From: Russula earlei
Taxonomy: Eukaryota; Basidiomycota; Agaricomycetes; Russulales; Russulaceae
Reading direction: 5' to 3'
Length of the DNA stretch: 64,000 nucleotides
Assembly: GCA_025769875.1 (NCBI GenBank)
Contig: JAGFNK010000106.1
Location: forward strand, 1-64,000
The notes under the pieces were generated by a model that saw only the letters and a program-made list of their open reading frames with translations, was not told the origin of the DNA and did no database searches. Positions 22,739 to 34,250 of this stretch are shown here, in pieces. Position 1 is the first letter of the stretch. Every line of letters begins with the position of its first letter. The position numbers and the translations under genes were made by a program.

Positions 22739-22933
22739 TGCAATGATGCCCCAACACCAAAAATTTTGTTTTCTACTCGCTAGGAATTTCCCATGGTAGA
22801 TGGTGAAAATCGTGCAGGCTGATTGTTCAGAAATCAAATTGCATTGTAAAATGCTTATAAGAACCTCATTCTGTAAAGAGAACTTGGAATGACATGGTGG
22901 ATGAGTCAACCTTTAACTGCATTGATGTGTGGG
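22739..22933. other. Spacer between MULE copies 1 and 2
   Basis: About 195 bp of non-repeated sequence separate the TSD of MULE copy 1 from the left end of MULE copy 2. No coding or structural signal was seen. Confidence 0.5.
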
Positions 22934-23146
22934 AGTTGCATACTTTTAGTGGTGGTTAGATGATCAAAAATTACTATAAAAGGCAATTGGGTCAGCAAGA
23001 TAATCAAGGCTTCAATCACATGGGTAAATAACACCAAAGTATTTCCTAAATCACTTATTTAATCACTTATTTATTATGTATCTGGAAAATAAATTACAAT
23101 ACAAATAAAGATTTTCTATTGTAAGGATCAGCAGAAGATGAGGCCA

Positions 23147-24016
23147 CTAGAATAGGTGGCAGTGTGAGTCCGAAGGGACCTGGTGCAAGGGAGGTGGTGG
23201 CATCTGAGGGAGGGGGGTTCCAGGGGGGTTCTGAGGGAGGGGGGTTTGAGACAGCAGTTCCCCAAGGGCATGCGTGTGCGCATTTGCAGCAGCAGATGTT
23301 GCATTGGGCTTGGTGCACTTGCCCAACCATTCGCCCCTGGTGTATGGATCATTGTGAACATGGTGGCACTTTCCCTTAGCAATGCCGATGCTTTGCACTG
23401 TCAGTCCCTGCATGTCAGGGAGACTGGTCCATTGTTTTGGGCCCCATTTGACACCCATACACTCAGCTGTCTCCATCCATGTATGCTGATTGGGTGCAAT
23501 TACCTCCTTATTGGGTAAGACCTTGAAACCTTGAATTATATTAATTGCTGCTGCCAAACTGTATTTGGCAGCCTGTGCAGCCTCAACAATCTCTGCTGAT
23601 TGATTAGCACCCTCAAGCCTAGATGTGAGATCATGTGATAATGATATGATCTCCTGTGAGAGAGATACTAGGCTCTCCCTTGACCTGGTGGATGGGGATG
23701 GTGGGTCAGGGGATTTATTTTCACTCCCTATGGGAGCTTTTTGGGTGCTCTCTTCAGGACAGAGGTGGGGAAAGTGGATGTAGATTGCTGCAATGTGTGT
23801 GCAGAATCTAATCTGTGGATAATCTGTGCAATCACAAGTTGACTTCATCAGATTGATTGAGTAAAACTCACCAGACCAGGATTGTGAAGTGATGTGAAAG
23901 CAGATCTCATCAAATTGCAAGATCAAATCTTGTGATATGCTCTTGGCACAGGCAAAAAGTTTCCGATGCCTGTCAGCTGCCAGGTCCCAACCGGTCAATT
24001 GGAAACAGGATAACAT
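23147..24016 (-). pseudogene. MULE transposase fragment (C-terminal part)
   Basis: An open frame of 289 codons nearly identical to the C-terminal frame of MULE copy 1. It contains STCDCTDYPQIRFCTHIAAI (SWIM finger) and the following Ser/Pro-rich region. Its first residues (MLSCFQLTGWD) come from the element's leader and N-terminal start joined across the internal deletion. It lacks the DDE core, so it could act only as a DNA-binding remnant if expressed. Confidence 0.75.
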
Positions 24017-24087
24017 TTATTTTTGATTTGGTAAGGGAAAAAGGTAAGTAGTTATGTTACTGTTAACTCACTTATATGTGTAATTTA

Positions 24088-25825
24088 TTGTCATTTTCAC
24101 ATGACCTTACACTTGCCATTTTTGGATGTCATTTTGAGTGCAAACATAAAACTGCTATATCTCAACAGTTTCTCAACAGATTGCCTTGAAACTTTGACAG
24201 TAGAACCTTATATGTTGTATCTAGGTGCAGCTAAAATATGGGAGCCTAATATTTAGTTCTTGAAATGTCGATTTTTGGGTGGTGACATGAGTGCAAAACT
24301 TTGAACTGCCATATCTCAACTGTTTCTGAACCAATTGACTTGAAACTTCGACAGTGGGATCCCATGTACTGTATCTAGGTGCAGCCCAAGAGTTGGGGTC
24401 TGATTCTTAGTCTTTGAAGTTTCGGTTTTTGGGTGTGATCTGAGTTCAAAATTTCAATCTGCCATATCTCAACCATTTCTCAATAGATTGCCTTGAAACA
24501 TGGACAGTGGGACCTTATATACTGTATCTAGGTGCAGCGAAAATATGGGAGCCTAATATTCAGTTTTTGAAGTTTCGAATTTTGGGTGCCGAGCTGTATG
24601 CAAAATTTCATACCGCCATGTCTCAACCATTTCTCAATGGATTGTCTTGAAACTTGGACAGTGGAACCTCATGTACTGTAGCTAGATGTTTCACTCATTG
24701 GATGTTCATGTTTTGGGGTGCCAACCCCAAGCATGATAATATTACATTATCCCTACAGCTGAATCCATCCATGATATGATATGACTATTACAACTGTACC
24801 GCGCGAGAAGGGCACACTTAAGTTCATGGGGCTGGACAAGGACTGAGGGAAGAGTGAAAGAGACAAAATTGAAATGATGATGCAAGGCGTGCGTCGAGGC
24901 AGCAATAGGCATCGGCACAGGTACATGTGCGTGTAGCTTCTTCAGTGAGTCTTTGGCCTCACATGTGCATGGTCTCATCGTTGCAAAGGGGGGTGTGCAC
25001 GTTCTGAGGTGTTGCCATGCATTGGAACACGGGCACAGTGCAGGGAAGCAGGAGGGAGGAGTGTGCTTGCGTCGTGTGTCAAATGTGTCGTTGCGACGTG
25101 GTGTTGCCAGGCGTCAGCTGTGTTGCTGATATTGGTGCTGCTGCTGTTGTTGTTGTCATTGATCCTGGTGCTGCTGTCATGGCAGAGGCTGAGGCATGGT
25201 CATTTGAGGCAATGGGGTGGCGAGAGGCAAGGGCATAGGTGATGGCGTTATGGAAAGGCATGAGCGTCTGAGGGGGTGACTTGCGTGTTGCTTGTGCTGT
25301 CATCTTGTGGGCGCAGCGATGAGGTCTTCACCACTGCAGGTGATGGCAGAGCTCATGGGTGAGGTTGTACATATGGATGGGGATGTGGTGGAAGGGGAGG
25401 AGTGGTGTGGCATGGTGCTTGCATCAGCAACTTCTCCTGTGGCAACATCATGGTGGTGGCTGGTGATCTTTCTGCAGGGCAGCGTCGAGGTAATGATGGG
25501 CGATGCTGGACATGCAGGAACCACAGGGACAACAGGAGCGGGCAATGTGAAGGCGTGGCATTTTCAGCAACCATACCCGCTGTTATGGGGCAGGGTGGGG
25601 AACGCAGTGGCGTGGGTTTTGCCTGGAGTTGCATAGAAGTGCAGCTGTGTGCACGCATATGTTGGGCAGCAGAGAGGTGATGTCATGCCAGGCAGGAGAG
25701 CAGGTAAATGCGCGCATGCACTGAGGGGGTCCAGGGGGTGTGATCCATTCATCGTGAAGGGAAGTAGGATGTTCACATCCTCAGAAAGCGCCGAAGAGTG
25801 TCCTGCCGGTGAGAAGGGACGAGCT
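24088..25825 (+). repeat. Left arm of the long-TIR element, with four tandem units
   Basis: The outer 640 bp contain four diverged tandem units of about 150 bp (starting near 24135, 24289, 24441 and 24599). Each contains a 'catatctcaacc.tttctcaa' core followed by 'cttgaaac.t.gacagt' and 'tgtatctaggtgcagc'. The inner part is GC-richer and shows only short frames. The arm is matched in inverse order by 29533-31266. Confidence 0.8.
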
Positions 25826-25989
25826 ATAAGAAGAGCACCAGGAGACCTATGTAGGAATAAGTCAGATCGCTTGTCTCTCTCTTGTTTTCCTATCTGTAGT
25901 CTTGTATTTGCAATTGCGGTTCCAGATTTTCGCTTGTGCATGCTAGCACTTGGAGTGCTTACTTGCACATTCTCATGCTATTTGAATCT

Positions 25990-26189
25990 ATGTATTGCTT
26001 ATCCAAGTGGTGGTGACATCGTGCGCGTACCTTTGGCTGATCCCACCCCAGTCCGTATCACCCAGGTCTCTCCTGGAGGCAACCGCAACAGGAAGCAGGA
26101 TGATTTGTATCAAATGACGGCAATCCGGGAGACCTTTGAAGAGACAGGTCTACTTCTTGCATCCTCAACATCGGAGTCCAAGGCACCTC
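25990..26189 (+). pseudogene. Captured Nudix hydrolase fragment
   Basis: The frame here reads IVRVPLADPTPVRITQVSPG, then GGNRNRKQDD, then YQMTAIRETFEETGLLLAS. The REtFEEtG core is the Nudix box, and the PGGN lead-in with the spacing to the box matches fungal NUDT19-like Nudix proteins. Only this segment is present, with no remaining fold on either side. It is cut at 26189 by the hAT 2 insertion. It lies between the arms of the long-TIR element, which suggests capture of a piece of a cellular gene. The parent gene is not in this window. Confidence 0.7.
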
Positions 26190-29100
26190 TAAGGTGTGAC
26201 TCAGGTATGGGTGACACCATGACAATTTGGTCACAGGTAGGCGTGGGTATGGGTACGGTTTTAAATTTGTCACACCGCGCAACACCGCACCCTTATTGGC
26301 CAGGTTTATGGGTATTGAAAGCACTATTCAAGAGTCTCCTGCCACAGGGTGACAGCTTGCACAGGCTCGGGACCAGCCCAAACGGAAGCGATTGTTGATC
26401 ACAATCGTGAGAAAACTGGTGAGCGCGACTCGGACTCAGTGGCCGCCTCCCTTTACACAAAGATGGCACTTAGTGCCATCTTTGCAAAGTCGTATGACAC
26501 GGGTCCAAAGGGTCGGTTCATCAAGATCTGGCTGGATCATATAAAGGTGAGCAAATTATCTTCAACATCTCACTTGTTCCTCATGCCTCGCAATTTGGGG
26601 TCAAAGTCCTCAGCAAAGTCATTGCGCTCTTCACTTCAGACTTCGGCATCAACCTCTTCCTTTGCCAGCGCAGTCAAGTTGAGCACCAAGGCACTCCAGC
26701 GTGGAGTCAAACGTAGCATCGCAAATGGCTTGAAGGCAATCACCCAGCCTCTCAAGCGCGCAAAGCATGTGGCATCCAATGCCACCTCCACACCCATTGA
26801 AAGCAAACAAGAAGCGGAGCAAGCACTGACGATGGATGATCATATGAGTATCAGCAGCAACGGCGCAACCGGCGATGCTATCGAGATTGGATCAGATAAT
26901 GAGGAGCTTGAAAAAGACCTATGTATGTTGTTTCATTATCATTTTTTACCTCTTTTGCTTACTTGGACACTAGAAGACACAAAGAAGTCATGGCGGTCCC
27001 CCATCTACACGTTTTTCAAGCCTGACATCTCTATTCAAATTCACAAAAACTGCGTCTCCCACTTCTTCACCTGTTTGTCAAAACATTGCAAGACAGGCTT
27101 GAAAGGTGTTCAGCGCTATCAAGATAAGGGCGACAAATCTTCAACTGCGAATCTCAAGCACCACACCATCTGATGCTTTGGCGAGGACGCAGTGAATGCA
27201 GCTATGAAGGGTGAGGCTGCTAGTGAAGGCCGCACTGGCAACATATTTGCAGCATTTGCCCACCAAGGACAGCGGCCTGTCACGTACTCGCATCGAGCAC
27301 ACACGAACACAGAATTTCAGTAAGTAGTACTTATTATCAGCTAAATGCTCTATTCTAAACACGTTGAACAGTGTGCACATTGCAAAATGGGTGGCAGAAT
27401 GCAACCGTCCTCCGCAAATTGTCTCTGATCCCAAGCTCATCGATATTTTCAAGACCAGGCACCCCAACCATAAAGTTCCATGTCCAAACACGGTTCGACG
27501 TGATGTCAAGGCCACATACATCAAGTGCCATGAACGGATAAGCAAACTACTGCGAGAACACCCAGGTCACATTCACTTTGCGACCGATTGTTGGACTTCA
27601 ACCAACCACCACGCATTCGTTGCCTGGACTGTACACCTTGAGCATCAAGGTGCCATGCTAGCTTTCTTACTCAATATCATTGAGGTTCCAAAATCTCATA
27701 CAGGTACAGCTTTGGCAAAGGCCTTTCAGAAGATGCTCGAAATGTTTGGACTCCAAGATCATATTCTGGCCATAAATGCTGAAAATGGATCTGCGAACGA
27801 CACACAGACCAAAGCTCTCGCAACGATGGAGAACTCTTTTGATGGACAAAACCACGTCCGCTGTTTCAATCACACTCTGCATCTCTCGGCCAAAGCCCTC
27901 CTCAGCCCATTCAATGCTGCATTAGCTGGCGTATCCGATAACAATGATGATGTTGGTGAAGATGGTGCACTCGATGAAGAAGATGAGGACGAAGATGAAG
28001 ATGAGGATGAGGACGAGGATGAAGATGAAGACGGATTGGATGTACCAGATGAGGATAATGATGATGATGGTATTGATGAACTTGAGAACCTAGACAAGGA
28101 GAAGAAGGAAGAGATCATGGAAACTACAGCTACTGTTCGTCAAATCGTGACGAAGGTATGTACTATCTTAGTTGTTCCCCGGGACTCGGAGTAACCACCG
28201 ATCTTGATTCAATAGCTTCATTGTCTGTCATTTGCTATCATTCACTCAACAACTATCACTCTCCCAAAGTGGCGCAAGTGTTGCATGGAGCTCAGACTCA
28301 AGCCGTGCCTCATGCCGTGTGACGTTGTGACACGCTGGAATTCGATGTACTACATGCTTCGTTTTGCAACGAAATATCGTGAGGTTATTGATGCAATGAC
28401 GGCTGACAAGGTCCTCAAGCTTCGGAAGTATGAGCTTGATGATGAAGAGTGGGTTATCATTGAAGATCTTGTCTTGGTACTATGGGTAAGTCATATTTTT
28501 ACTTAATTAAATTAATTCCTAATATCTCCCCAAAGCAATTCAAGAACATGACTATCTTCTTTTCACAAGACTCCGTGGGAGTCGCTGCCATCATTCCCAC
28601 AATGGATTGGCTTACCAGCCATCTCAACCCAAAGACAGGGAAAGAGTTCCCAGCTGCTCTCGTTGAAGCCATGAAGCTTGCATGCAAGAAAATGAACTGT
28701 TACTACTCCCTCACTGACGACTCTATTGCGTACCGCATCACTATGGTTCTACACCCTGGCATGAAACTCGAATATTTTCGCAACCAGAATTGGGAAGGTG
28801 AATGGATTGAGGTGGTGGAGAACCTTGTTTATGATGAATACGCGAAGTATGAGAAGCCTACCACTGATGACCTGGACCGAGACTCGACCCAAATGAAAGA
28901 AGCAAACGATGAAGGATACGCATCATTCGGTAATCTCTCTGTCACTACCCAACTCCGCCGGAACGAGGTCCAGGCCTACTTGAGCCTCCCTGTTGAAAAC
29001 GTCAAAGATCCACTGAAGTGGTGGTACGACAACCGTTTCGTATATCCAAGCCTTCATTGTATGGCTTTGGATTATCTCAGTATCCCTGCCACCTCGACAG

Positions 29101-29495
29101 CTGTTGAATGGGTTTTTTCACAAGGCCGTCACCTTCTCCCATTCACGCCCAATAATCTCTCATCGGGTTCAATTCAAGCTTTTCTCTGCTTTGGTTCCTG
29201 GGCCTGTTGCGGTCTCCTTGTGTTTGATGATGTCTTGGCTGCAGTGTCGTCGAAAAAGAACATTTCGCTTGATTAGTTATACTACGTACTTCTTTTATTT
29301 TACTAGCTAGTGATACATACGTGAAACCCGTGGTTTTTTCTTACATACCATGGTTATTATAGAACCCGTACCAGTAACGGTGAACCCGAGCAATGTACGG
29401 TGAAACCGTACCCTTTATCTGTAAGGGTACGGTGTTCATGGGTATGGGTAGGGGTTCAGGAAAATTTACCTGGGGGTTACCCGTTTCACACCTTA
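26190..29495 (+). mobile_element. hAT element 2, almost intact (3306 bp)
   Basis: TIRs are TAAGGTGTGA (26190-26199) and TCACACCTTA (29486-29495). The 8 bp GGCACCTC occur at 26182-26189 and again at 29496-29503, an exact hAT-type duplication. Subterminal regions on both sides repeat GGGTATGGGTA and GGGTACGGT motifs. It encodes one transposase gene with a BED-like finger and the hAT dimerisation domain. It is the innermost, hence youngest, insertion of the nested set. Confidence 0.95.
26349..29276 (+). CDS. hAT transposase, one in-frame stop
   Basis: Multi-exon gene. Blocks: about 26349-26926 (basic, Ser-rich N-terminus), 26974-27319 with a BED-like finger (SPIYTFFKP...C...TANLKHH...), 27372-28155 with the catalytic N-part (IHFATDCWTSTNHHAFVAWT, HVRCFNHTLHLSAKALL), 28217-28484 (CDVVTRWNSMYYML) and 28537-29276 (FVYPSLHCMALDYLSIPATS, then TAVEWVFSQGRHL, the dimerisation motif). 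A TGA at 27171-27173 follows KHHTI, where related proteins usually have Lys or Arg; CGA to TGA is the simplest explanation. An acidic run of about 20 Asp/Glu lies near 27970-28030. Apart from that stop, the reading is continuous through GT-AG introns. Exon ends are approximate. Confidence 0.75.
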
Positions 29496-29532
29496 GGCAC
29501 CTCTGAGCAATGCTGCTCTGGACACGTCACGC

Positions 29533-31266
29533 TTGTCCCTTCTCACCAGCAGGACACTCTTCGGTGCTTTCTGAGGATGTGAACATCCTACTTCCCTTCA
29601 CGACGAATGGATCATGCCCCCTGGACCCCCTCGGCATGTGCGTGCATTTACCCACTCTCCCACCCAGCACGACATCACCTCTCTGCTGCCCAATGTATGC
29701 ACACACACAGCCGCGCTTCTACGCAACTCCAGGCAAAACCCACACCACCATGTTCCCCACCCTGCCTCGTAACAGCAGGTACAGTTGCCAAAATGTCATG
29801 CCTTCACATCACCCGCTCCCGTCATCCCTGCGGTTCCCACACGTCCAGCATTGCCCATCATTACCTCGACACTGCCCTGCAGAAAGATCACCAGCTGCCA
29901 CCACAATGTCGCCACAGGAGAAGTCACTGATGCAAGCACCATGCTGCACCACTCCTCCCCTTCCACCACATCCCCATCCATATGTACAACCTCACCCACA
30001 AGTGCAGCCATCACCTGCAGTGGCGAAGACCTCATCACTGTGCCCACAAGATGACAGCACGAGCAACACGCAAGTCACCCCCTCAGACGCTCACGCCTTT
30101 CCATAACACCATCACCTATGCCCTTGCCTCTCACCACCCCATTGCCTCAAACGACCACGCCTCAGCCTCTGCCATGACAGCAGCACCAGGATCAATGACA
30201 ACAACAGCAGCAGCAGCACCAATATCAGCAACACGGCCAACGCCTGGCAACACCACGTCGCGATGACACATTTGACACATGATGCAAGCACACTCCTCCC
30301 TCCTGCTTCCCTGCACTGTGCCCGCATTCCAATGCATGGCAACACCTCAGAACATGCACACCCCCCTTTGTGACAATGAGACCATGCATGCACGAGGCTG
30401 AAGACTCACTGAAGAAGCTACACGCACATGTACCCATGCCAATGCCTATTGCTGCCTCGACGCACGCCTTGCATCATCATTTCAATTTTGTCTCTTTCAC
30501 TCTTCCCTCAGTCCTTGTCCAGCCCCATGAACTTAAGTGTGCCCTTCTCGCACGGTACAGTTGTAATAGTCATATCATATCATGGATGGATTCAGCTGTA
30601 GGGATAATGTAATATTATCATGCTTGGGGTTGGCACCCCAAAATGTGAACATCCAATGAGTGAAACATCTAGCTACAGTACATGAGGTTCCACTGTCCAA
30701 GTTTCAAGACAATCCATTGAGAAATGGTTGAGACATGGCAGTACAAAATTTCGCATGCAGCTTGGCACCCAAAATTTGAAACTTCAAAAACTGGATATTA
30801 GGCTCCCATATTTTCGCTGCACCTAGATACAGTATATAAGGTCCCACTGTCCATGTTTCAAGGCAATCTATTGAGAAATGGTTGAGATATGGCAGATTGA
30901 AATTTTGAACTCAGATCACACCCAAAAACCAAAACTTCAAAGACTAAGAATCAGACCCCAACTCTTGGGCTGCACCTAGATACAGTACATGGGATCCCAC
31001 TGTCGAAGTTTCAAGTCAATTGGTTCAGAAACAGTTGAGATATGGCAGTTCAAAGTTTTGCACTCATGTCACCACCCAAAAATCGACATTTCAAGAACTA
31101 AATATTAGGCTCCCATATTTTAGCTGCACCTAGATACAATATATAAGGTTCTACTGTCAAAGTTTCAAGGCAATCTGTTAAGAAACTGTTGAGATATAGC
31201 AGTTTTATTTTTGCACTCAAAATGACATCCAAAAATGGCAAGTGCAAGGTCACATGAAAACGACAG
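29533..31266 (-). repeat. Right arm of the long-TIR element
   Basis: This is the inverted partner of the left arm, including the four tandem units (30650-31250) in opposite orientation. Differences between the arms are scattered substitutions and a few small indels, so the arms have been separate copies for some time. The inner end meets unique sequence at about 29532. Confidence 0.8.
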
Positions 31267-31673
31267 TAATGCATGATTGAACCCCCGATTCTCTTGCCGA
31301 CCCAATCTCCTTTTATGGCAATTCTAGATCATCCAACCCACCTGCTGCTAAAAGTCAAAAGCTACGTGCCGGGCAACCCCATTTGTGATCATGCTCAGCC
31401 GTCCCCTTCTCCATCCTTTCTCGCTCTCCTTTGTGCCCAGGCCTGTCGTGTAGTGGAGCTTCCGGCACATGATCGCCTCTTACCATATGTCTCTCCAGCT
31501 CAGTATTGAGGTCACCTTTCTCTATTATGTTGTGCCCTCTATCATTGTTACGAACTGCTGGTATCAACCGGACTAATTACGACCCGCCACGGCCTTTACG
31601 CCCCTTTCCACCACGTCCACTCCTGGATCCACCGCGACTATCTACATGCCCCTGAGTAGGCGGATTGCTGTCA

Positions 31674-31956
31674 TCAACATCGTCGATCGCAGTGACCACC
31701 GTTGGGAGTGCCGAATCCGGTTACAGGCGGAGTGGGCGGAGTGACAATTCCATTGTGGTGGGAGTTCTGATTCTGAGTATTCCCAGCTTGGCCTGCTCTT
31801 CTGGACAGATCGTTTCTACAACGTAAAGTAAACTCTGGGATGTAAATAATGACGCTTAAAGAGGTGGACGCACCTGGCAGAGATTGAAGGAAGCGAGAAG
31901 GACGGAGCGACGCCAGTGGCGAGGCAGATAAAGCTAAAGACAACGGAAACGCGCAT
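31674..31956 (-). CDS. Putative small secreted protein (74 aa)
   Basis: Two exons on the minus strand, 31956-31874 and 31815-31674, are joined by a 58-nt GT-AG intron. The N-terminus (MRVSVVFSFICLATGVAPSF) looks like a signal peptide. The mature part is short, polar and Gln/Asn/His/Pro-rich, and ends HCDRRC. I recognise no family. Another frame just downstream encodes a Gly/Arg-rich stretch, so a different splice could give a longer RGG-type tail. It lies between MULE copies, and expression is not shown by sequence. Confidence 0.35.
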
Positions 31957-32460
31957 TGTTATTGTGAGCCGGATTGTCGAAAAAGAAAGTCGTGGAAGTG
32001 GAGAAATTATCGTTGGTAACCAGTACCAAGTGTGAAATGGATAGGAGCGCTGCTGGAGGGCATTGAGACCGCAGGCATCGGTTCTTATACTCTCTGGCAT
32101 GTGGATGGCCAACAGTGATTCTTCGATGAGGATCAGAAGTGTCACCGGCACAGGCAGACACCCGCTTGATCACATCAGGATGTTCTTGTGATGTTGCAAC
32201 GATTTGATACTTGCATGCACGCTTGAAAATAGTGCGCGCATGACGAGCACGGGCCGGAGATGGCATCTTCAATCAAACTTCTTCACACACATGGGAATAT
32301 CAGTTCTCGTTGATTTGTGCATGGATCACTCCGACCTTGGAATCACGCGTGATTGATCCCTGATCCCTAGTCCTCCCTGAGGCCTGTAAACCAAACCCAG
32401 CCACAAGCCGGCCTTCCCCGGAAAGAAAGCTTGGCTTCATTCCTGACACCTGTCTGTTAT

Positions 32461-34250
32461 TTATTTATTTATTTATTTTTGGATAGCGCTTTATTAGGTA
32501 GTTACAGGTACAGGCTACCTTAATAAGTGTGAGATAGCAGGAGAAAATAAATTCAGCCCTATCTGACTCACTGTAGCCGGTGCGGGGACCAGATGTGAGG
32601 GGTGAAATGCATTTATGCACGCCCCCCGGGGTTGCCAGTATGGGGGCAGTGTGGGACTCAGGATACGCTGTTAGTCTTTGACATTTTGCAGTGGGTTGAA
32701 TTACCATAAAAGGCAATTGTGTCAGCAAGAGAATCAGGACTTCAATCATGCGTTAACAGATGTAGTTTAGTTATATAAATGTGTTAATAATAAGATAACT
32801 CCTTACCATTTTCCCCTACCAAAAAAAAAAAAGAAATGCAATCTCGTTTCCGATTGATTGGCACACCATCCGCATCATCCGCCCATTCTGGCCTGAGTGC
32901 CCCTTTTGCGACACAATGTTTTCAGATCACTGCCAATTCTGGAAAGAGGGGAGGACTCAATTATGACTGGGAGCATGGTGGATACCCCTTGGAATGGCTG
33001 ACAGTAGCCAATTTCAACACATGGCGCTGGCAAGAAGAATTGGCTCACTCAATTGAATTGATTCCATCCAGCACCGAGCATGGGCAGGGATGGACAAAGA
33101 AGGTTTTTGTCTGCTCCTGCCAACTATCCAGGGGAGCTTTGAGTTATGTAAAGAAGCACCCCGATCGCACACAGAGATCCGAGATCAAGAAGATGGGTTG
33201 CCATTGCCAAATAGTCATCAAGTCTTATGCAGATGTGCCTACCATTCTTGGACAATATGCAAGTGAGCATTCCCATGAAATTGGAATTGCTAATCTCGCT
33301 TACCTGATAAGGAAGTGATTGTGCCCAATCAGAAAATGTGGACAGAGACAGCCAAGCATATGGGTGTCAAACTCAAATGGGGCCCAAAACAATGGACCAG
33401 TCTCCCTGACACATGGGGATTGACAGCACGAAGCATCGGCATCACTAAGGGAAAGTGCCACTGTGTTCATGATGATCTGTATGCCAGGGGCAAATGGTCA
33501 GGCAAGCGCACCAAGCTTGATGCAACATCTGCTGCCATGAATGTGTGCCCTCAGGGAACCATTGTCCCTCCCTCAGAACCCCCCTCCCTCTGATGCCACT
33601 GCCTCCCTTGCACCAGGTCCCTTCAGACTTGCACCGCTGCCTCTAATGGCCTCAACTGTTGCTGTTCCTTACAATACAATTTTTTTTTTGTATTTATTTG
33701 TCTAATAGCTAATAAATAAGTCATTGAATATGTAATTGAGAAAATGATTTGGTGACATTTAAATGCATAATTGATGTACCAATTCTCTTGCCGACACAAT
33801 TGCCTTTTATGGTAACTCAACCCACCATGAAAAGAATGCAACTTATGCTGTTAGATGGCCAAACTTACTGTAGCCTCCTACCCACTAAAACCTCATGGGT
33901 TGAAGATCCAATCATTCGGGAGGTCCATTGTTATCTAAGGACATGTTCCCAGGTGTCCCTCACTAGCTCAAAGGCCCTTTGATTAGTGTTGCGGTGATTT
34001 TGTTGTTGGTGAGCCTCATGTTGATGGCACAAAGCCACCTTGTGTGGGTTTCAATCTTGGATTACTTGTTTGCACCTCATTGACCCAGATTAGCTGTGCG
34101 GCCTCTGAGATTAATATTTGGAGGAGGCAAGTGGCTCCTTTCAGGTTGCATCCATGGCGGTTCTTGTCATGGTGTGGTTCATCATTTTGGTTGGGGACAG
34201 TGAGGCATCAACAGCCTAGTATGGTGCCTAGATGATGTTGGGCCATAGTT
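32461..34250 (-). mobile_element. Relict LINE, 3' end, split by MULE copy 3
   Basis: On the minus strand at about 34160-33855 a frame with several stops reads LISEAAQLIWV...LPNDWIFNP, resembling the C-terminal end of another fungal LINE ORF2 (ISExAxLIW ... LPxxW). The sequence resumes after MULE copy 3 at 32664 and runs to a (AAAT)n tail at 32461-32478, a LINE-like 3' terminus. It is a different LINE from the one at the left edge. The sequence at 34250-34800 is Pro-rich on this strand and may be more of the same element; no domain is visible there. Confidence 0.45.
32673..33843 (+). mobile_element. MULE copy 3, deletion derivative (1171 bp)
   Basis: Ends AGTCTTTGACATTTTGC on the left and ...AAAAGAATGCAACT on the right share the ccataaaaggcaattg and cggcaagagaat blocks of the other copies. 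Flanking 9-mers are TACGCTGTT (32664-32672) and TATGCTGTT (33844-33852). The single difference is a C-to-T change at a CpG, so this is a 9-bp TSD that has begun to decay. Internally it joins the N-terminal FAR1-like frame (32836-33318) to the C-terminal frame (33315-33593) with the transposase core deleted. Confidence 0.9.

Larger units (their letters stand above)
24088..31266. mobile_element. Long-TIR element with captured Nudix fragment (unclassified DNA element)
   Basis: Two inverted arms of about 1.74 kb (24088-25825 and 29533-31266) pair along their whole length. Outer ends are TTGTCATTTTCACATG on the left and, read inward from the right, CTGTCGTTTTCATGTG. Comparison with MULE copy 1 shows the insertion point in the MULE leader with the dinucleotide TA on both sides (24086-24087 and 31267-31268), suggesting a TA target duplication. 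Between the arms lie only about 390 bp of original sequence, holding a Nudix fragment, plus the later hAT insertion. No transposase of its own is visible. Without the hAT the element would be about 3.87 kb. Its superfamily is unknown to me. Confidence 0.75.
22934..31363 (-). mobile_element. MULE copy 2, deleted inside and carrying nested elements
   Basis: The left TIR begins AGTTGCATACTTTTAGTGG at 22934. The right TIR ends ...CTAAAAGTCAAAAGCT at 31363. The minus-strand reading at 23147-24016 covers only the SWIM finger and C-terminal region of the transposase. At about 24000 it jumps straight to the MULE 5' leader, so roughly 2.5 kb of the internal region is missing compared with copy 1. The leader is then interrupted at 24088 by the long-TIR element. 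Flanking 9-mers are atgtgtggg on the left and acgtgccgg on the right, six of nine identical, which fits an old TSD but does not prove one. Confidence 0.75.

Noticed and set aside
25009..25242. Leucine-rich frame in the arm of the long-TIR element
   Set aside because: Although present in both arms, it comes from a simple (CTG/TTG) repeat in duplicated DNA, and other frames are equally open.
27870..28118. Long poly-serine frame on the minus strand
   Set aside because: It is the antisense of the acidic Asp/Glu tract in the hAT 2 transposase.
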